Assembly: GCF_019904175.1 (NCBI RefSeq)
Contig: NZ_CP061913.1
Coordinates: forward strand, 4,464,001-4,528,000
Origin: Dactylosporangium vinaceum
Lineage (GTDB): Bacteria; Actinomycetota; Actinomycetes; Mycobacteriales; Micromonosporaceae
Length of the DNA stretch: 64,000 bases
Reading direction: 5' to 3'
Part shown: positions 41,916 to 50,482 of the stretch, piece by piece
Position numbering within the stretch: position 1 is the stretch's first letter
Layout: every line of letters begins with the position of its first letter
The notes under the pieces: model-generated
What the model was told of the DNA's origin: nothing
Databases searched by the model: none
What the model saw: the letters and a program-made list of their open reading frames with translations, nothing else
Made by a program: the position numbers and the translations under genes

Positions 41916-44276
41916 TCATGCGGTCGGCCAGGTCCAGTCGCGGACCTCGGGCAGGTCTTCCCCGGTGCTGCGGACGTAGCTGCGGTGCTCGGCCCGTTTG
42001 TCGACCATCTGCTGACGCAGGACGGCCGCGCGGCGGGCCAGACCGGGGACGCGGTCGATGACGTCGATGACGAGCCGGAAGCGGTCCATGTCGTTGAGGA
42101 CGAGCATGTCGAACGGGGTGGTGGTGGTGCCGTTCTCCTTGAAGCCGCGGACGTGGAGGTTGGCGTGTCCGGTGCGGCGGTAGGTGAGGCGGTGGATGAG
42201 CCACGGGTAGCCGTGGTAGGCGAAGATGACGGGCCGGTCGGTGGTGAAGATGGCGTCGAACTCGGCGTCGGGCAGCCCGTGCGGGTGTTCGGCCTCGGGT
42301 TGCAGCCGCATCAGGTCGACGACGTTGACGACGCGGACCTTCAGGTCGGGCAGGTGCCGGCGGAGCAGGTCGGTGGCGGCGAGGATCTCCATGGTGGGTA
42401 CGTCGCCGGCGGCGGCGAGCACGACGTGCGGGTCGCCGGCGTCGTTGGAGGCCCAGTCCCAGATGCCGAGGCCGCGGGCGCAGTGCAGGGCGGCGTCGTC
42501 GATGTCGAGCCAGGTGGGTGCGGGCTGCTTGCCGGCGACGATGACGTTGACGTAGTTGCGGCTGCGCAGGCAGTGGTCGGCGACGGACAGCAGGGTGTTG
42601 GCGTCCGGTGGGAGGTACACGCGGACGACCTCGGCCTTCTTGTTCATCACGTGGTCGATGAAGCCGGGGTCCTGGTGCGATGCGCCGTTGTGGTCCTGCC
42701 GCCAGACGTGGGAGGTGAGCAGGTAGTTCAGCGACGGTACCGGTCGGCGCCAGTCGAGGTGGCGGATGGTGCGCAGCCATTTGGCGTGCTGGTTGACCAT
42801 CGAGTCGACGATGTGGACGAACGCTTCGTAGCAGGAGAACAGCCCGTGCCGCCCGGTCAGCAGGTACCCCTCCAGCCAGCCCTGGCAGGTGTGCTCGGAC
42901 AGGATCTCCATCACCCGCCCGTGCGGGCCGAGGTGCTCGTCGACGGTGGCGATGGGTGCCTGCCACGCCTTGTCGGTGACGTCCAGGACGGCGCCGAGCC
43001 GGTTGGATTCGGTCTCGTCCGGTCCGACGATGCGGAAGTTGTGGTGTGCGTCGTTCGCCGTGAGGACGTCGCGGAGCCAGCCGCCGAGCACCCGGGTGGC
43101 TTCGGCCGGCTCGAAGGCCTTGACCGCGTGGATGCGGTAGTCGGGCAGTTCCAGTTCGTGCGGGGACCGGCCGCCGTTGGTGTGGGGGTTGGCCGAGATC
43201 CGGCGGTCGCCGCGGGGGAGCCAGTCCACGACCGACCGGGCCGGGGCGCCGAGTTCGTCGAAGAGCTCCTCCGGCCGGTACGACTGCATCCACTCCTGCA
43301 GCAGGGCCAGATGTCCCGGGTCGTTGCGGGCGGCGGAGAGCGGGACCTGGTGGGCTCGCCAGGTGCCTTCGACCGGCAGGCCGTCGACCTCCTTCGGGCC
43401 GGTCCAGCCCTTCGGGGTGCGCAGCACGATCATCGGCCAGCGCGGCCGTCCGGCGGTGCCGTCGAGCCGGGCGGCGTGCTGGATCGCGGCGATCTCGTCG
43501 AACACCACGTCCATGGTCGCGGCGAGCCGCTGGTGGACCTCGGCCGGGTCGTCGCCCTGCACCAGGTACGGTTTGTGGCCGTAGCCGGTGAGCAGCGCGG
43601 TGAGCTCGTCGTCGCCGATGCGGGCCAGCACCGTCGGGTTGGCGATCTTGTACCCGTTGAGGTGCAGGATCGGCAGGACCGCGCCGTCGTCGACCGGGTC
43701 GAGGAACTTGTTCGAGTGCCACGACGCGGCGAGGGGCCCGGTCTCGGCCTCGCCGTCGCCGATGACGCAGGCGACGACCAGGTCCGGGTTGTCCAGCGCG
43801 GCGCCGTAGGCGTGCGACAGGGAGTAGCCGAGCTCGCCGCCCTCGTGGATCGATCCGGGGGTCTCCGGCGCGACGTGGCTGGGGATGCCGCCGGGGAACG
43901 AGAACTGGGTGAACAGCCGCCCCATGCCCGGCTCGTCCATGCAGACCCGTGGGTACGTCTCGGAGTAGGTGCCTTCCAGCCAGGCGTTGGCGACCAGGCC
44001 GGGTCCGCCGTGGCCGGGGCCTGTGACGTATATGAGGTCCTGGTCGCGAGCGGCGATGATCCGGGACAGGTGGGCGTAGAGCAGGTTGAGGCCGGGCGTG
44101 GTGCCCCAGTGCCCGAGCAGCCGGGGCTTGACCTGCTCCGGCAGCAGCGGCTCACGCAGCAGGGGGTTGCCCATGAGGTAGATCTGCCCGACGGACAGGT
44201 AGTTCGCCGCCCGCCAGTACGCATCGATCTGCGCCGCCTCCGCGTCACCCAAGGGCCTTGCGTCAATCACATGCAT
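41916..44276 (-). CDS. xfp: xylulose-5-phosphate/fructose-6-phosphate phosphoketolase
   Basis: A 786-residue thiamine-diphosphate enzyme of full length. It cleaves xylulose-5-P or fructose-6-P with phosphate to give acetyl-phosphate plus glyceraldehyde-3-P or erythrose-4-P. Signature regions are GHGGPGLVANAWLEGTYSE, FPGGIPSHVAPETPGSIHEGGELGYSL, VIGDGEAETGPLAASWHSNKF (ThDP-binding) and HQDPGFIDHVMNKK. It opens a four-gene run on the minus strand and carries a version of the 17-bp leader element about 190 bp upstream. AAGAAGGA precedes ATG 44276. An energy-saving role in low oxygen is plausible. Confidence 0.96.
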   Translation of the reverse strand: MHVIDARPLGDAEAAQIDAYWRAANYLSVGQIYLMGNPLLREPLLPEQVKPRLLGHWGTTPGLNLLYAHLSRIIAARDQDLIYVTGPGHGGPGLVANAWLEGTYSETYPRVCMDEPGMGRLFTQFSFPGGIPSHVAPETPGSIHEGGELGYSLSHAYGAALDNPDLVVACVIGDGEAETGPLAASWHSNKFLDPVDDGAVLPILHLNGYKIANPTVLARIGDDELTALLTGYGHKPYLVQGDDPAEVHQRLAATMDVVFDEIAAIQHAARLDGTAGRPRWPMIVLRTPKGWTGPKEVDGLPVEGTWRAHQVPLSAARNDPGHLALLQEWMQSYRPEELFDELGAPARSVVDWLPRGDRRISANPHTNGGRSPHELELPDYRIHAVKAFEPAEATRVLGGWLRDVLTANDAHHNFRIVGPDETESNRLGAVLDVTDKAWQAPIATVDEHLGPHGRVMEILSEHTCQGWLEGYLLTGRHGLFSCYEAFVHIVDSMVNQHAKWLRTIRHLDWRRPVPSLNYLLTSHVWRQDHNGASHQDPGFIDHVMNKKAEVVRVYLPPDANTLLSVADHCLRSRNYVNVIVAGKQPAPTWLDIDDAALHCARGLGIWDWASNDAGDPHVVLAAAGDVPTMEILAATDLLRRHLPDLKVRVVNVVDLMRLQPEAEHPHGLPDAEFDAIFTTDRPVIFAYHGYPWLIHRLTYRRTGHANLHVRGFKENGTTTTPFDMLVLNDMDRFRLVIDVIDRVPGLARRAAVLRQQMVDKRAEHRSYVRSTGEDLPEVRDWTWPTA

Positions 44277-44466
44277 GGCGAATCCTTCTTGATCTCTGAG
44301 GGGGCACTGCGCGGATGCGCCGAAGGCGCCGAAGCCGATCGGGCGTTGCGGCGGGCGGCGCCCGGCCGGCCCGGCAAAGAGGCGAGGCCCGGGTGCGACA
44401 GTTGCGCAAGAGGGAGAAGCATCGAACCTCGGCAGTGGGTTCGTCCGTCAGCGATTCACGGATCGG

Positions 44467-44483
44467 CCACCGGGGTCTCGAGC
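44467..44483 (-). promoter_or_regulatory. conserved 17-bp leader element, copy C (phosphoketolase)
   Basis: GCTCGAGACCCCGGTGG on the minus strand, two or three bases different from copies A and B, 10 nt after TACGCT (44499-44494). An ATG 5 nt after this hexamer opens a 10-codon frame (MSLETPVADP) through the element, a possible leaderless leader peptide. Confidence 0.55.
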
Positions 44484-44512
44484 GACATGTCCGAGCGTAC
44501 GCTCCGTGCGCC

Positions 44513-44860
44513 TTACGGCTGGCGGTGCCGGGACTGGCGGCGAATCTGGACGATCCGGGCCGCGCCGATCGCCATGGTGACGATCGCCGCGCCGACGGCA
44601 GCGACAAGGAGCGCCATGGCCAGCGGCAGGTTGCCGTGCATGCCGAGGAAGGTGACCTCGACGCTGCCGGTGTTCTGCAGCATGAAGACGATCAGCACCA
44701 CGAGGAGCACCGCGGCGACGCAGATGCCGAACCAGGTCGTACCGGTGCGGGTACGCGGGTCCCGGTCGCCGCGCGGCTTCCCGGCGGGGTCCGTTGCGGG
44801 CTGCGGGGCCGCCGCCGGGTCCGAGGACGGTCCAAGGGGCGGTGGGCTTGTCGTCGTCAT
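44513..44860 (-). CDS. LapA/DUF1049 family membrane protein
   Basis: A 115-residue protein. After a Pro-rich disordered N-terminus (about 1-42) come two membrane helices (about 45-65 and 78-100) separated by NTGSVEVTFLGMHGNLPL, the LapA-type motif. A basic tail follows. In E. coli LapA helps lipopolysaccharide assembly; the role in actinomycetes is unknown. The start ATG 44860 has GGAGCG upstream. It is separated by 236 bp from the phosphoketolase start and divergent from the desaturase. Confidence 0.82.
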   Translation of the reverse strand: MTTTSPPPLGPSSDPAAAPQPATDPAGKPRGDRDPRTRTGTTWFGICVAAVLLVVLIVFMLQNTGSVEVTFLGMHGNLPLAMALLVAAVGAAIVTMAIGAARIVQIRRQSRHRQP

Positions 44861-45094
44861 GGTCGCTCCGATCAGCGGGTTGAGATCCAGCAGCCGCCGA
44901 GGTCCAGAGCGAACGGCATGTGCGTACCCGCGGCGGCAGGGCGCCAAACCCGCGAGGAGGCGCGGCCCGGGAACTCCGGCGTGGACCGGCTTTGCGGCCG
45001 GGCGCGTTGCCTGCGGGCGGAGTACCGTCGACATTGCGGCCCAGGACCCCGGCGGCACAGCGCTACTTCGTCGCCGAACTGAAAGCCGCATGCC

Positions 45095-46132
45095 ATGTCG
45101 TCTCAACAGACCCGCACGGCCGGGCCGCCGCCGCGCGTCGGCAGTCAATATGCCCAGTTGTCCCGCCGGGTAAAGCAGGCGGGCCTGCTGGACCGGCACG
45201 TCGCCCACTACGCTGTCCGCATCGGCATCGTCGGGTTCGCGTTCGCCGCGACCTGGACCGCCTTCGTGATCATCGGTCCGTCCTGGTGGCAGTTGCTCAC
45301 CGCGGTCGTGCTCGCGGTGCTGTTCACCCAGGTCGGGTTTCTCGGCCATGACGCGGGCCACCGGCAGATCTTCCGGTCCGGCCGCGCAAATGACCTCCTC
45401 GGGCTGCTGCACGCCAATCTGCTCATCGGATTGAGTTTCGGCTGGTGGATCGAGAAGCACAATCGCCACCACGCCAACCCCAACACCGAGGGCGCCGACC
45501 CGGACATCGTGGTGGCACCGCTGGCCTTCACGGCCGGTCAGGCCCGCCCGCTGCGGGGGCTGCGGGCCGCGTTCGTGCGCCGGCAGGGGTACCTGTTCTT
45601 CCCGCTGCTGACCCTGGAAGCGCTGAGCCTGCACGCCAACAGCGTGGCGGCCGTGTTCGGGCGCCGGATGAAGCGTCGCCCGGCCGAGGGTGTCCTGCTC
45701 GGCCTGCATGCCGCTCTGTACCTGGCGGCCGTGTTTCTGGTGCTCAGCCCGCTGCAGGGCATCCTGTTCGTGGCGGTGCACCAGGCACTGTTCGGCGTGT
45801 ACCTGGGCAGCGCGTTCGCGCCGAACCACAAAGGCATGCCGATCCTGCCGGCGGGCAACACCCTGGACTTCTTTCACCGCCAGGTGCTGACCTCCCGCAA
45901 CGTGCGCGGCAACGCGTTCACCGACGTCGCTCTGGGCGGGCTCAACTACCAGATCGAGCATCACCTGTTCCCGAGCATGCCGCGGCCGAACCTGCGCCGG
46001 GCCCACGTCCTCATCCGCCAGTTCTGCCACGAGCACGGCGTCGAATACAGCGAGACCACGCTGTGGCTGTCCTGGCGCGAAGTCCTGCGCCACCTCGACA
46101 CCGTCGGCGGCAGCGCCGCCCACCCGGCCTGA
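45095..46132 (+). CDS. membrane fatty acid desaturase
   Basis: A 345-residue di-iron desaturase with the three histidine boxes: HDAGHR (85-90), KHNRHH (121-126) and QIEHHLFP near 285. Four membrane helices lie around them (about 45-80 and 215-245). The QxxHH third box is like front-end or acyl-lipid desaturases that insert double bases into membrane lipid acyl chains with oxygen. It may adjust membrane fluidity in cold or stress. It stands alone; a good hairpin follows the stop. The ATG at 45095 lacks a strong ribosome site. Confidence 0.93.
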   Translation: MSSQQTRTAGPPPRVGSQYAQLSRRVKQAGLLDRHVAHYAVRIGIVGFAFAATWTAFVIIGPSWWQLLTAVVLAVLFTQVGFLGHDAGHRQIFRSGRANDLLGLLHANLLIGLSFGWWIEKHNRHHANPNTEGADPDIVVAPLAFTAGQARPLRGLRAAFVRRQGYLFFPLLTLEALSLHANSVAAVFGRRMKRRPAEGVLLGLHAALYLAAVFLVLSPLQGILFVAVHQALFGVYLGSAFAPNHKGMPILPAGNTLDFFHRQVLTSRNVRGNAFTDVALGGLNYQIEHHLFPSMPRPNLRRAHVLIRQFCHEHGVEYSETTLWLSWREVLRHLDTVGGSAAHPA

Positions 46133-46137
46133 CGGCG

Positions 46138-46171
46138 AACGGCTGCGGGCGCACATGCGCTCGCAGCCGTT
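46138..46171. terminator. stem-loop between convergent desaturase and BON genes
   Basis: AACGGCTGCG pairs with CGCAGCCGTT, with an inner GCGC/GCGC stem around ACAT, between two gene ends. It should work for both strands. Confidence 0.75.
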
Positions 46172-46185
46172 GGTGTGGCTGGTGA

Positions 46186-46860
46186 TCAGGACGCGATGTG
46201 CAGCTCGTTGCGTACGCTCGTCACGCCGGCGGCGCTCCAGGCGGCCCGCTCGGCCTCGCGGCGCTGCGCCCATGATCCGACGCTGCCGTGCAGCGCAAGC
46301 TCGGACCCGTCCAGATCGATCGTGATGTTGACGGGATTCAACTCGGCGCTGCGCCGCAGGGCGGCCTCGACCGCTGCCTTGGTGCCGGCGGTCGGCGTCG
46401 TCGACGCGAGCTGGATCTCATTGCTGACCAGTTTGACGCCCTTGAGGTAGGTGACCGCTCGCGCGGCGGCGTGACGCTGGTACTCCCAGGTGACCTGACC
46501 GGTCAGGGTCAGCCGGCGATCCTGGACATCGGCCTTGACGGCGTTCGCCGGCACGTCGACTGTCCACGTGAGGACCTGGTCGGCCGCAAGGGCGATGGCC
46601 TCGTCGTTGACGTCCGCGGGCATCGGGGCCCGCACGGCGGTCTTGTTGGTGACATTGGTGACGCCGCCGACCCGCATGGCGGCCTGTTTTGCCGCGAGCC
46701 GCTCCGGCAGGCTGTTGACCTCGCCGGAAAGCGTTACCGTTCCGCCCTGGACCTGAACATCGATACCGGATGCATCGACGTTCGGGGTGTAGTGCAGTTC
46801 CTCGGTCACGGCGGTCTTCAGTTCCTGGTCGGTCTTGTGCATTGTCTGTGTCACGGTCAC
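46186..46860 (-). CDS. protein with three BON domains
   Basis: A 224-residue protein built of three repeated BON units: about 8-75 (DQELKTAVTEELHYTPNVDASGIDVQVQGGTVTLSGEVNSL), about 80-150 and about 158-222 (each with the G-V-TLxGxV strand motif). BON domains bind phospholipid or envelope components and typically appear in stress-induced proteins such as OsmY. No signal peptide is visible. GTG 46860 is the best start. A GGGTAT hexamer (46964-46959 on this strand) about 100 bp upstream resembles the -10 of SigB-type promoters, although the -35 spacing is not ideal. Confidence 0.85.
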   Translation of the reverse strand: MTVTQTMHKTDQELKTAVTEELHYTPNVDASGIDVQVQGGTVTLSGEVNSLPERLAAKQAAMRVGGVTNVTNKTAVRAPMPADVNDEAIALAADQVLTWTVDVPANAVKADVQDRRLTLTGQVTWEYQRHAAARAVTYLKGVKLVSNEIQLASTTPTAGTKAAVEAALRRSAELNPVNITIDLDGSELALHGSVGSWAQRREAERAAWSAAGVTSVRNELHIAS

Positions 46861-47314
46861 TACGATGTGCCTTCTCAAGCTCAGACGCCAGGCCAATTCG
46901 GCGTATATTGCCAAGTATTTTTGTGATGCACGAAAATCGCCAGCATTTAAGTCGATATATACCCTTCTCGCGTGGCAATGCTTTGACGGTCGATCACCTC
47001 GGCGAGCGGGCGGCGCGACGCGGCCACCGGGGGGTCTGCCCGTCGATCCGAGCCGGATGCTCACCGTCGCCGCGCTCCCGTGGGTCTGACGCCGTGAGGC
47101 TTTCCGCGGCGATCACGCGTAGGGTGATGGTGTCGCTCCGGTCCCTGGTGGCCGTCGAGCCGTTACGCCTTCGCTGCGAATGCGGCCTCCGGTTCCCCGG
47201 TCCATCCCGGTCCTGCCCGATGCGCCTCCGTCGTGAGGTGAACGCCCAGCTCTGCCCGCAAGCGCTCGCGCTGCGGGACACGATCCACAAGTCATGCGAA
47301 GGAACGTGAGCGCG
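46861..47314. other. AT-rich divergent intergenic region between BON and DoxX genes
   Basis: A 454-bp region. Positions 46890-46985 are unusually AT-rich (cgtatattgcc, tatttttgtgatg, gtcgatatataccc), fitting a promoter for the BON gene. A SigB-type -10 (GGGTAT, minus strand 46964-46959) is present. The part from 47000 to 47290 is GC-rich and holds a frame I cannot support as a gene. Confidence 0.45.
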
Positions 47315-47986
47315 ATGGTCAACATCGCCAACGAGCACAGCACCGCACCCGAAGGTGCCATCGGTACCCCGGGCAACCCCCTCGTCCCCGATCCGGCTGC
47401 GGACAGCACCGGACACCGGGCCGCCGAGCGCGGCCGGGCCATCGCCACCGCCGGCGACCGGCGCGCATCCGGATCGGCACCACTGCACCGGCCGAGCGCG
47501 TCTCCAGCCGCCGTTCGGTACATGCTGGCCGGTATCCGCCTCGCGCTCGGCTGGATATTCCTGTGGGCTTTCCTGGACAAGCTGTTCGGCCTCGGGTTCG
47601 CCACCCCCTCGGCGCGGGCCTGGCTCAACGGCGGCAGCCCGACCAACGGGTTCCTGAGCGCGGCCAAGGGGCCGTTCAGCGGCTTCTACCATGCGATCGC
47701 CGGGAACGCCGGCGCTGACGCGATGTTCATGGGCGCGCTCCTGGCCATCGGCGCAGCGTTGATGCTCGGCGTCGGGATGTGGCTCGCCGCGACCGGTGGC
47801 GCACTGCTGACGATCATGATGTGGACCGCTGTGCTGCCCCCGGCCGGCAACCCGTTCCTGGACGAGCACCTCGTCTACGCCGCCGTCCTCATCGTCCTGG
47901 CCCTGCTCGGCGCCGGGAACACCCTCGGCCTCGGCCGCACCTGGACCGCGCTGCCGCTGGTGCGTCGCGCCCCCTGGCTGCGCTGA
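47315..47986 (+). CDS. DoxX family membrane protein
   Basis: A 223-residue protein. After a 65-residue disordered N-terminus come four helices. The first reads MLAGIRLALGWIFLWAFLDKLFGLGFATP with the DoxX signature, and the others lie about 130-150, 155-175 and 185-205. It is similar to the DoxD/TQO thiosulfate:quinone oxidoreductase large subunit group, though also to unrelated DoxX proteins, so the reaction is unknown. ATG 47315 is chosen as AAGGAA lies about 10 bp upstream; GTG 47306 and ATG 47294 are in frame. Confidence 0.85.
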   Translation: MVNIANEHSTAPEGAIGTPGNPLVPDPAADSTGHRAAERGRAIATAGDRRASGSAPLHRPSASPAAVRYMLAGIRLALGWIFLWAFLDKLFGLGFATPSARAWLNGGSPTNGFLSAAKGPFSGFYHAIAGNAGADAMFMGALLAIGAALMLGVGMWLAATGGALLTIMMWTAVLPPAGNPFLDEHLVYAAVLIVLALLGAGNTLGLGRTWTALPLVRRAPWLR

Positions 47987-48112
47987 CCGTACCGCTGCGC
48001 GAGCCGGGTCGTACCGACCGCCTCAACGTGGAAGGTCGCCATGCACGACGAATCCGCAGCACGGGACAGGCACAGCACCGGCCGGAGCCTCGCCGCGCCG
48101 AGGCCGGGACCG

Positions 48113-49096
48113 TCATCGCCGCCGGCGGGGTGGACCGGTCCGGCGACTTCGGACCGGCCGGCGGCGCGACAGGATCCGGCAGTGCTCCGGGCCGGGCCCG
48201 GCGCGGCCTGACGCCGCCGGGCCCGCCGGGAGCCGGGCGGCGAGGTCGGTGACGGTTCCCCGGGTGCTGGTGGCGGCGAGCGCGGCGGCGAACAGGATGA
48301 GCTGGTTGAGCAGGCTCAGGAAGAGCAGGATGGCGACGGCGGCGGTGACGAGCTGGTAAGCCGGGTTGGCCTGGGCCCGCTGCACGTAGATCCGGCCGAA
48401 CGTCTTGAGCAGCTCCAGGCCGGCGGCGACGAACACCGCCGGCCCGAGCACCCGGCGCGGCGGTATCCGCAACCGTGGCAGGACGGTCAGTGCGGCAACG
48501 GCCAGCAGCACGTTGACGGCGACGCCGAGCAGGTATGCGGCCGCTGCGAGGAGCCAGTGGGCGACCGGGTCGGGCCGGTCCGCCGCGACGTGCAGCAGCC
48601 AGGCCAGCAGCGCCTGCGTGCCGGTCGTCAGCGCCAGCGACACAGCCAGCAGGAGCCCCAGCCCGGCCAGCACAGCGAGGTCGATCACCTGGCGGAGCAG
48701 GTAGTTGCCGGGGTACTGCGGCAGCTGCCAGACCGCCCGGATCGAGGAGCGCAGGGCATCGACCCAGAACACGCCGGAGACCGGGAGCACGATGAACGCG
48801 ACGAGACCCGCCGTGCCGCGGGCTTCACGCAGCGCCGCCGCGTCCAGGCCGGGCAGGTTCTGCGACAGGTACGCCTGCACGGAGTGCAGCACGGCCGGGT
48901 CGTCGAGCACGAAGCCGAGGATCGCGAATCCCAGCAGGGCCAGGGAGAACGTGGCAAAGAACGCGTAGTAGGTGACCGCGGCGGCGAGCCGCCCCCCGTC
49001 GGCCCGGTCGTAGCGCTGGACCGCCTGCGCGAGGTGATCGAGCCGGCCGAAGCGACGGCGGGCCCGCCCGAAGGCCGCTCGCACGCGCCGTGGCAC
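48113..49096 (-). CDS. YihY/BrkB family inner-membrane protein
   Basis: A 327-residue protein with six helices. The family start is RLDHLAQAVQRYDRADGGRLAAAVTYYAFFATFSLALLGFAILGFVLD (about 18-65), and the SGVFWVDALRSSIRAVW motif follows. The C-terminal 50 residues are Pro/Arg/Gly-rich and disordered, ending beyond the usual family length. BrkB-type proteins are of uncertain role; they were once called ribonuclease BN in error. Confidence 0.88.
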   Translation of the reverse strand: MPRRVRAAFGRARRRFGRLDHLAQAVQRYDRADGGRLAAAVTYYAFFATFSLALLGFAILGFVLDDPAVLHSVQAYLSQNLPGLDAAALREARGTAGLVAFIVLPVSGVFWVDALRSSIRAVWQLPQYPGNYLLRQVIDLAVLAGLGLLLAVSLALTTGTQALLAWLLHVAADRPDPVAHWLLAAAAYLLGVAVNVLLAVAALTVLPRLRIPPRRVLGPAVFVAAGLELLKTFGRIYVQRAQANPAYQLVTAAVAILLFLSLLNQLILFAAALAATSTRGTVTDLAARLPAGPAASGRAGPGPEHCRILSRRRPVRSRRTGPPRRRR

Positions 49097-49182
49097 GCCC
49101 CGGCGATGGGTCGCTGCGACCTCCGGGCCGTCGCCTGCCGCCGGCCGTAGAATGGCCGGCGGCCGGGACCGGGGCGCCGACC

Positions 49183-50010
49183 TCAGGGTGTGCTGGCCGG
49201 AAGCGGCTTGCCGTTGGGCGGCAGCGGGTTCGGCGTCGCCGCCGAGGTGGCCTCGCGCGCCAGGAACGCGCCGAGCTCGCCGATCGTGCTCATCAGCGGG
49301 GCCGGGAACACCACGGTAGTGTTGCGGTCGACGCCGATCTCGACCAGGCTCTGCAGGTTGCGCAGCTGCAGCGCCAGCGGATGGGCCATCATGACGTCGG
49401 CGGCGGTGCCGAGAGCGTCCGCGGCCAATGCCTCCCCCTCGGCGGCAATGATCTTCGCGCGCTTCTCCCGCTCCGCTTCCGCCTGCCGGGCCATCGCCCG
49501 TTTCATACTCTCCGGCAGCTGGATATCCTTAAGTTCCACAAGCGTCACCACGACACCCCACTCCTCGGTCGCCACGTCGAGGATCCGGCGGATGTCGATA
49601 TTGATCCGGTCGGTCTCCGAGAGCGTCTCGTCGAGCGTGTGCTGACCGACGACCTTACGCAGCGTCGTCTGGGCGATCTGATTGATCGCCGCGCCCACGT
49701 TCTCGATCGCCACGACCGACTTCACCGCGTCGGCGACCCGGAAGTACGCGACAGCGGACACGTCGACGCTGACGTTGTCCTTCGTGATGATGCCCTGGGA
49801 TTGGATCGGCATCGTGACGATCCGCAGGCTCACCCGTTGCAGGACGTCGACAAGCGGCACGATGACGGTCAGGCCCGGCTCCCGCACGCCGATGACCCTC
49901 CCGAACCGGAACAGCACACCTCGCTCGTACTGCTTCACCACCCGCACCGCGAGCGAGAGCAGGAGAAGCAGCAGCAGGATGACGGCGATGACGATCCACA
50001 CATATGGCAT
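49183..50010 (-). CDS. SPFH/Band 7 slipin-type protein
   Basis: A 275-residue membrane-scaffold protein. One N-terminal helix (MPYVWIVIAVILLLLLLLSLAV) is followed by the Band 7 domain: VVKQYERGVLFRFGRVIGVREPGLTVIVPLVDVLQRVSLRIVTMPIQSQGIITKDNVSVDVSAVAYFRV. The slipin coiled coil (MKRAMARQAEAEREKRAKIIAAEGEALAADAL) follows at about 175-210. It organises membrane microdomains or regulates proteases. No NfeD partner is adjacent. An in-frame GTG at 50079 would add 23 residues in frame through the leader element; it lies 5 nt after a -10 hexamer and could be a leaderless start. Confidence 0.9.
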   Translation of the reverse strand: MPYVWIVIAVILLLLLLLSLAVRVVKQYERGVLFRFGRVIGVREPGLTVIVPLVDVLQRVSLRIVTMPIQSQGIITKDNVSVDVSAVAYFRVADAVKSVVAIENVGAAINQIAQTTLRKVVGQHTLDETLSETDRINIDIRRILDVATEEWGVVVTLVELKDIQLPESMKRAMARQAEAEREKRAKIIAAEGEALAADALGTAADVMMAHPLALQLRNLQSLVEIGVDRNTTVVFPAPLMSTIGELGAFLAREATSAATPNPLPPNGKPLPASTP

Positions 50011-50057
50011 GCGACGACCTCGATCGGGGGACGTGTCCGTGAACGACGGACGGACGG

Positions 50058-50074
50058 CCACCGGGGTCCGGAGC
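50058..50074 (-). promoter_or_regulatory. conserved 17-bp leader element, copy D (slipin)
   Basis: GCTCCGGACCCCGGTGG on the minus strand, identical to copies A and B, 10 nt after TACCGT (50090-50085) and 48 bp before the slipin ATG. Confidence 0.65.
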
Positions 50075-50369
50075 AGCACGTTCCACGGTACACCGGGCCG
50101 CCGGACGGCAGCGAGTCTCGCCAGGTCGCGCATCGATGTCGGCAACGACCGTGATGCGCCCGAGCGCGGGGACTGTTACGGTGAAGGCGCAACTTGCCAC
50201 CCCGGTCCCCGGTGGCGGACGGCCGTACGACTCGGCACCGCCGCGATTGGGCACGAGGGAGGCCGTCGATGCGCATCGAAGCTCGACCGCCGGAAAGCCT
50301 CTGCCGTGCTCCTGCGAGCGGTGTGTGCCCGGCGTGCCGCCGGCTGACGTTACTCCAGCACCAGGGGGA

Positions 50370-50406
50370 GGGCTCCCGGGCGGCATGCTGTGCCGGCCGG
50401 GAGCCC
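50370..50406 (-). terminator. stem-loop downstream of the sigma-like gene
   Basis: GGGCTCCCGG and CCGGGAGCCC form a 10-bp stem around a 17-nt loop that itself has a GGC/GCC pairing. It lies 77 bp after the stop at 50483 on that strand. Confidence 0.6.
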
Positions 50407-50482
50407 GGTACGCCACAAGCGCGCTGACCCGGTCCGGGCACCCCGGGCGCAGGCGTCGGACGGGATCTCCGGCCGTCGGGCT

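Larger units (their letters stand above)
50011..50482. other. intergenic stretch between slipin and the sigma-like gene
   Basis: A 472-bp region. It contains leader copy D near 50058 and a stem-loop at 50370-50406. A plus-strand frame at 50269-50427 has a good ribosome site but runs through the hairpin; I do not call it. Confidence 0.4.

Noticed and set aside
47019..47042. A seventh possible copy of the leader element (gccaccggggggtctgcc)
   Set aside because: It has an insertion and no -10 hexamer at the usual distance.
50269..50427. A 52-codon plus-strand frame with a GAGGGAGG ribosome site and several cysteines
   Set aside because: It runs through the stem-loop at 50370-50406 and has no recognisable domain; coding cannot be supported.
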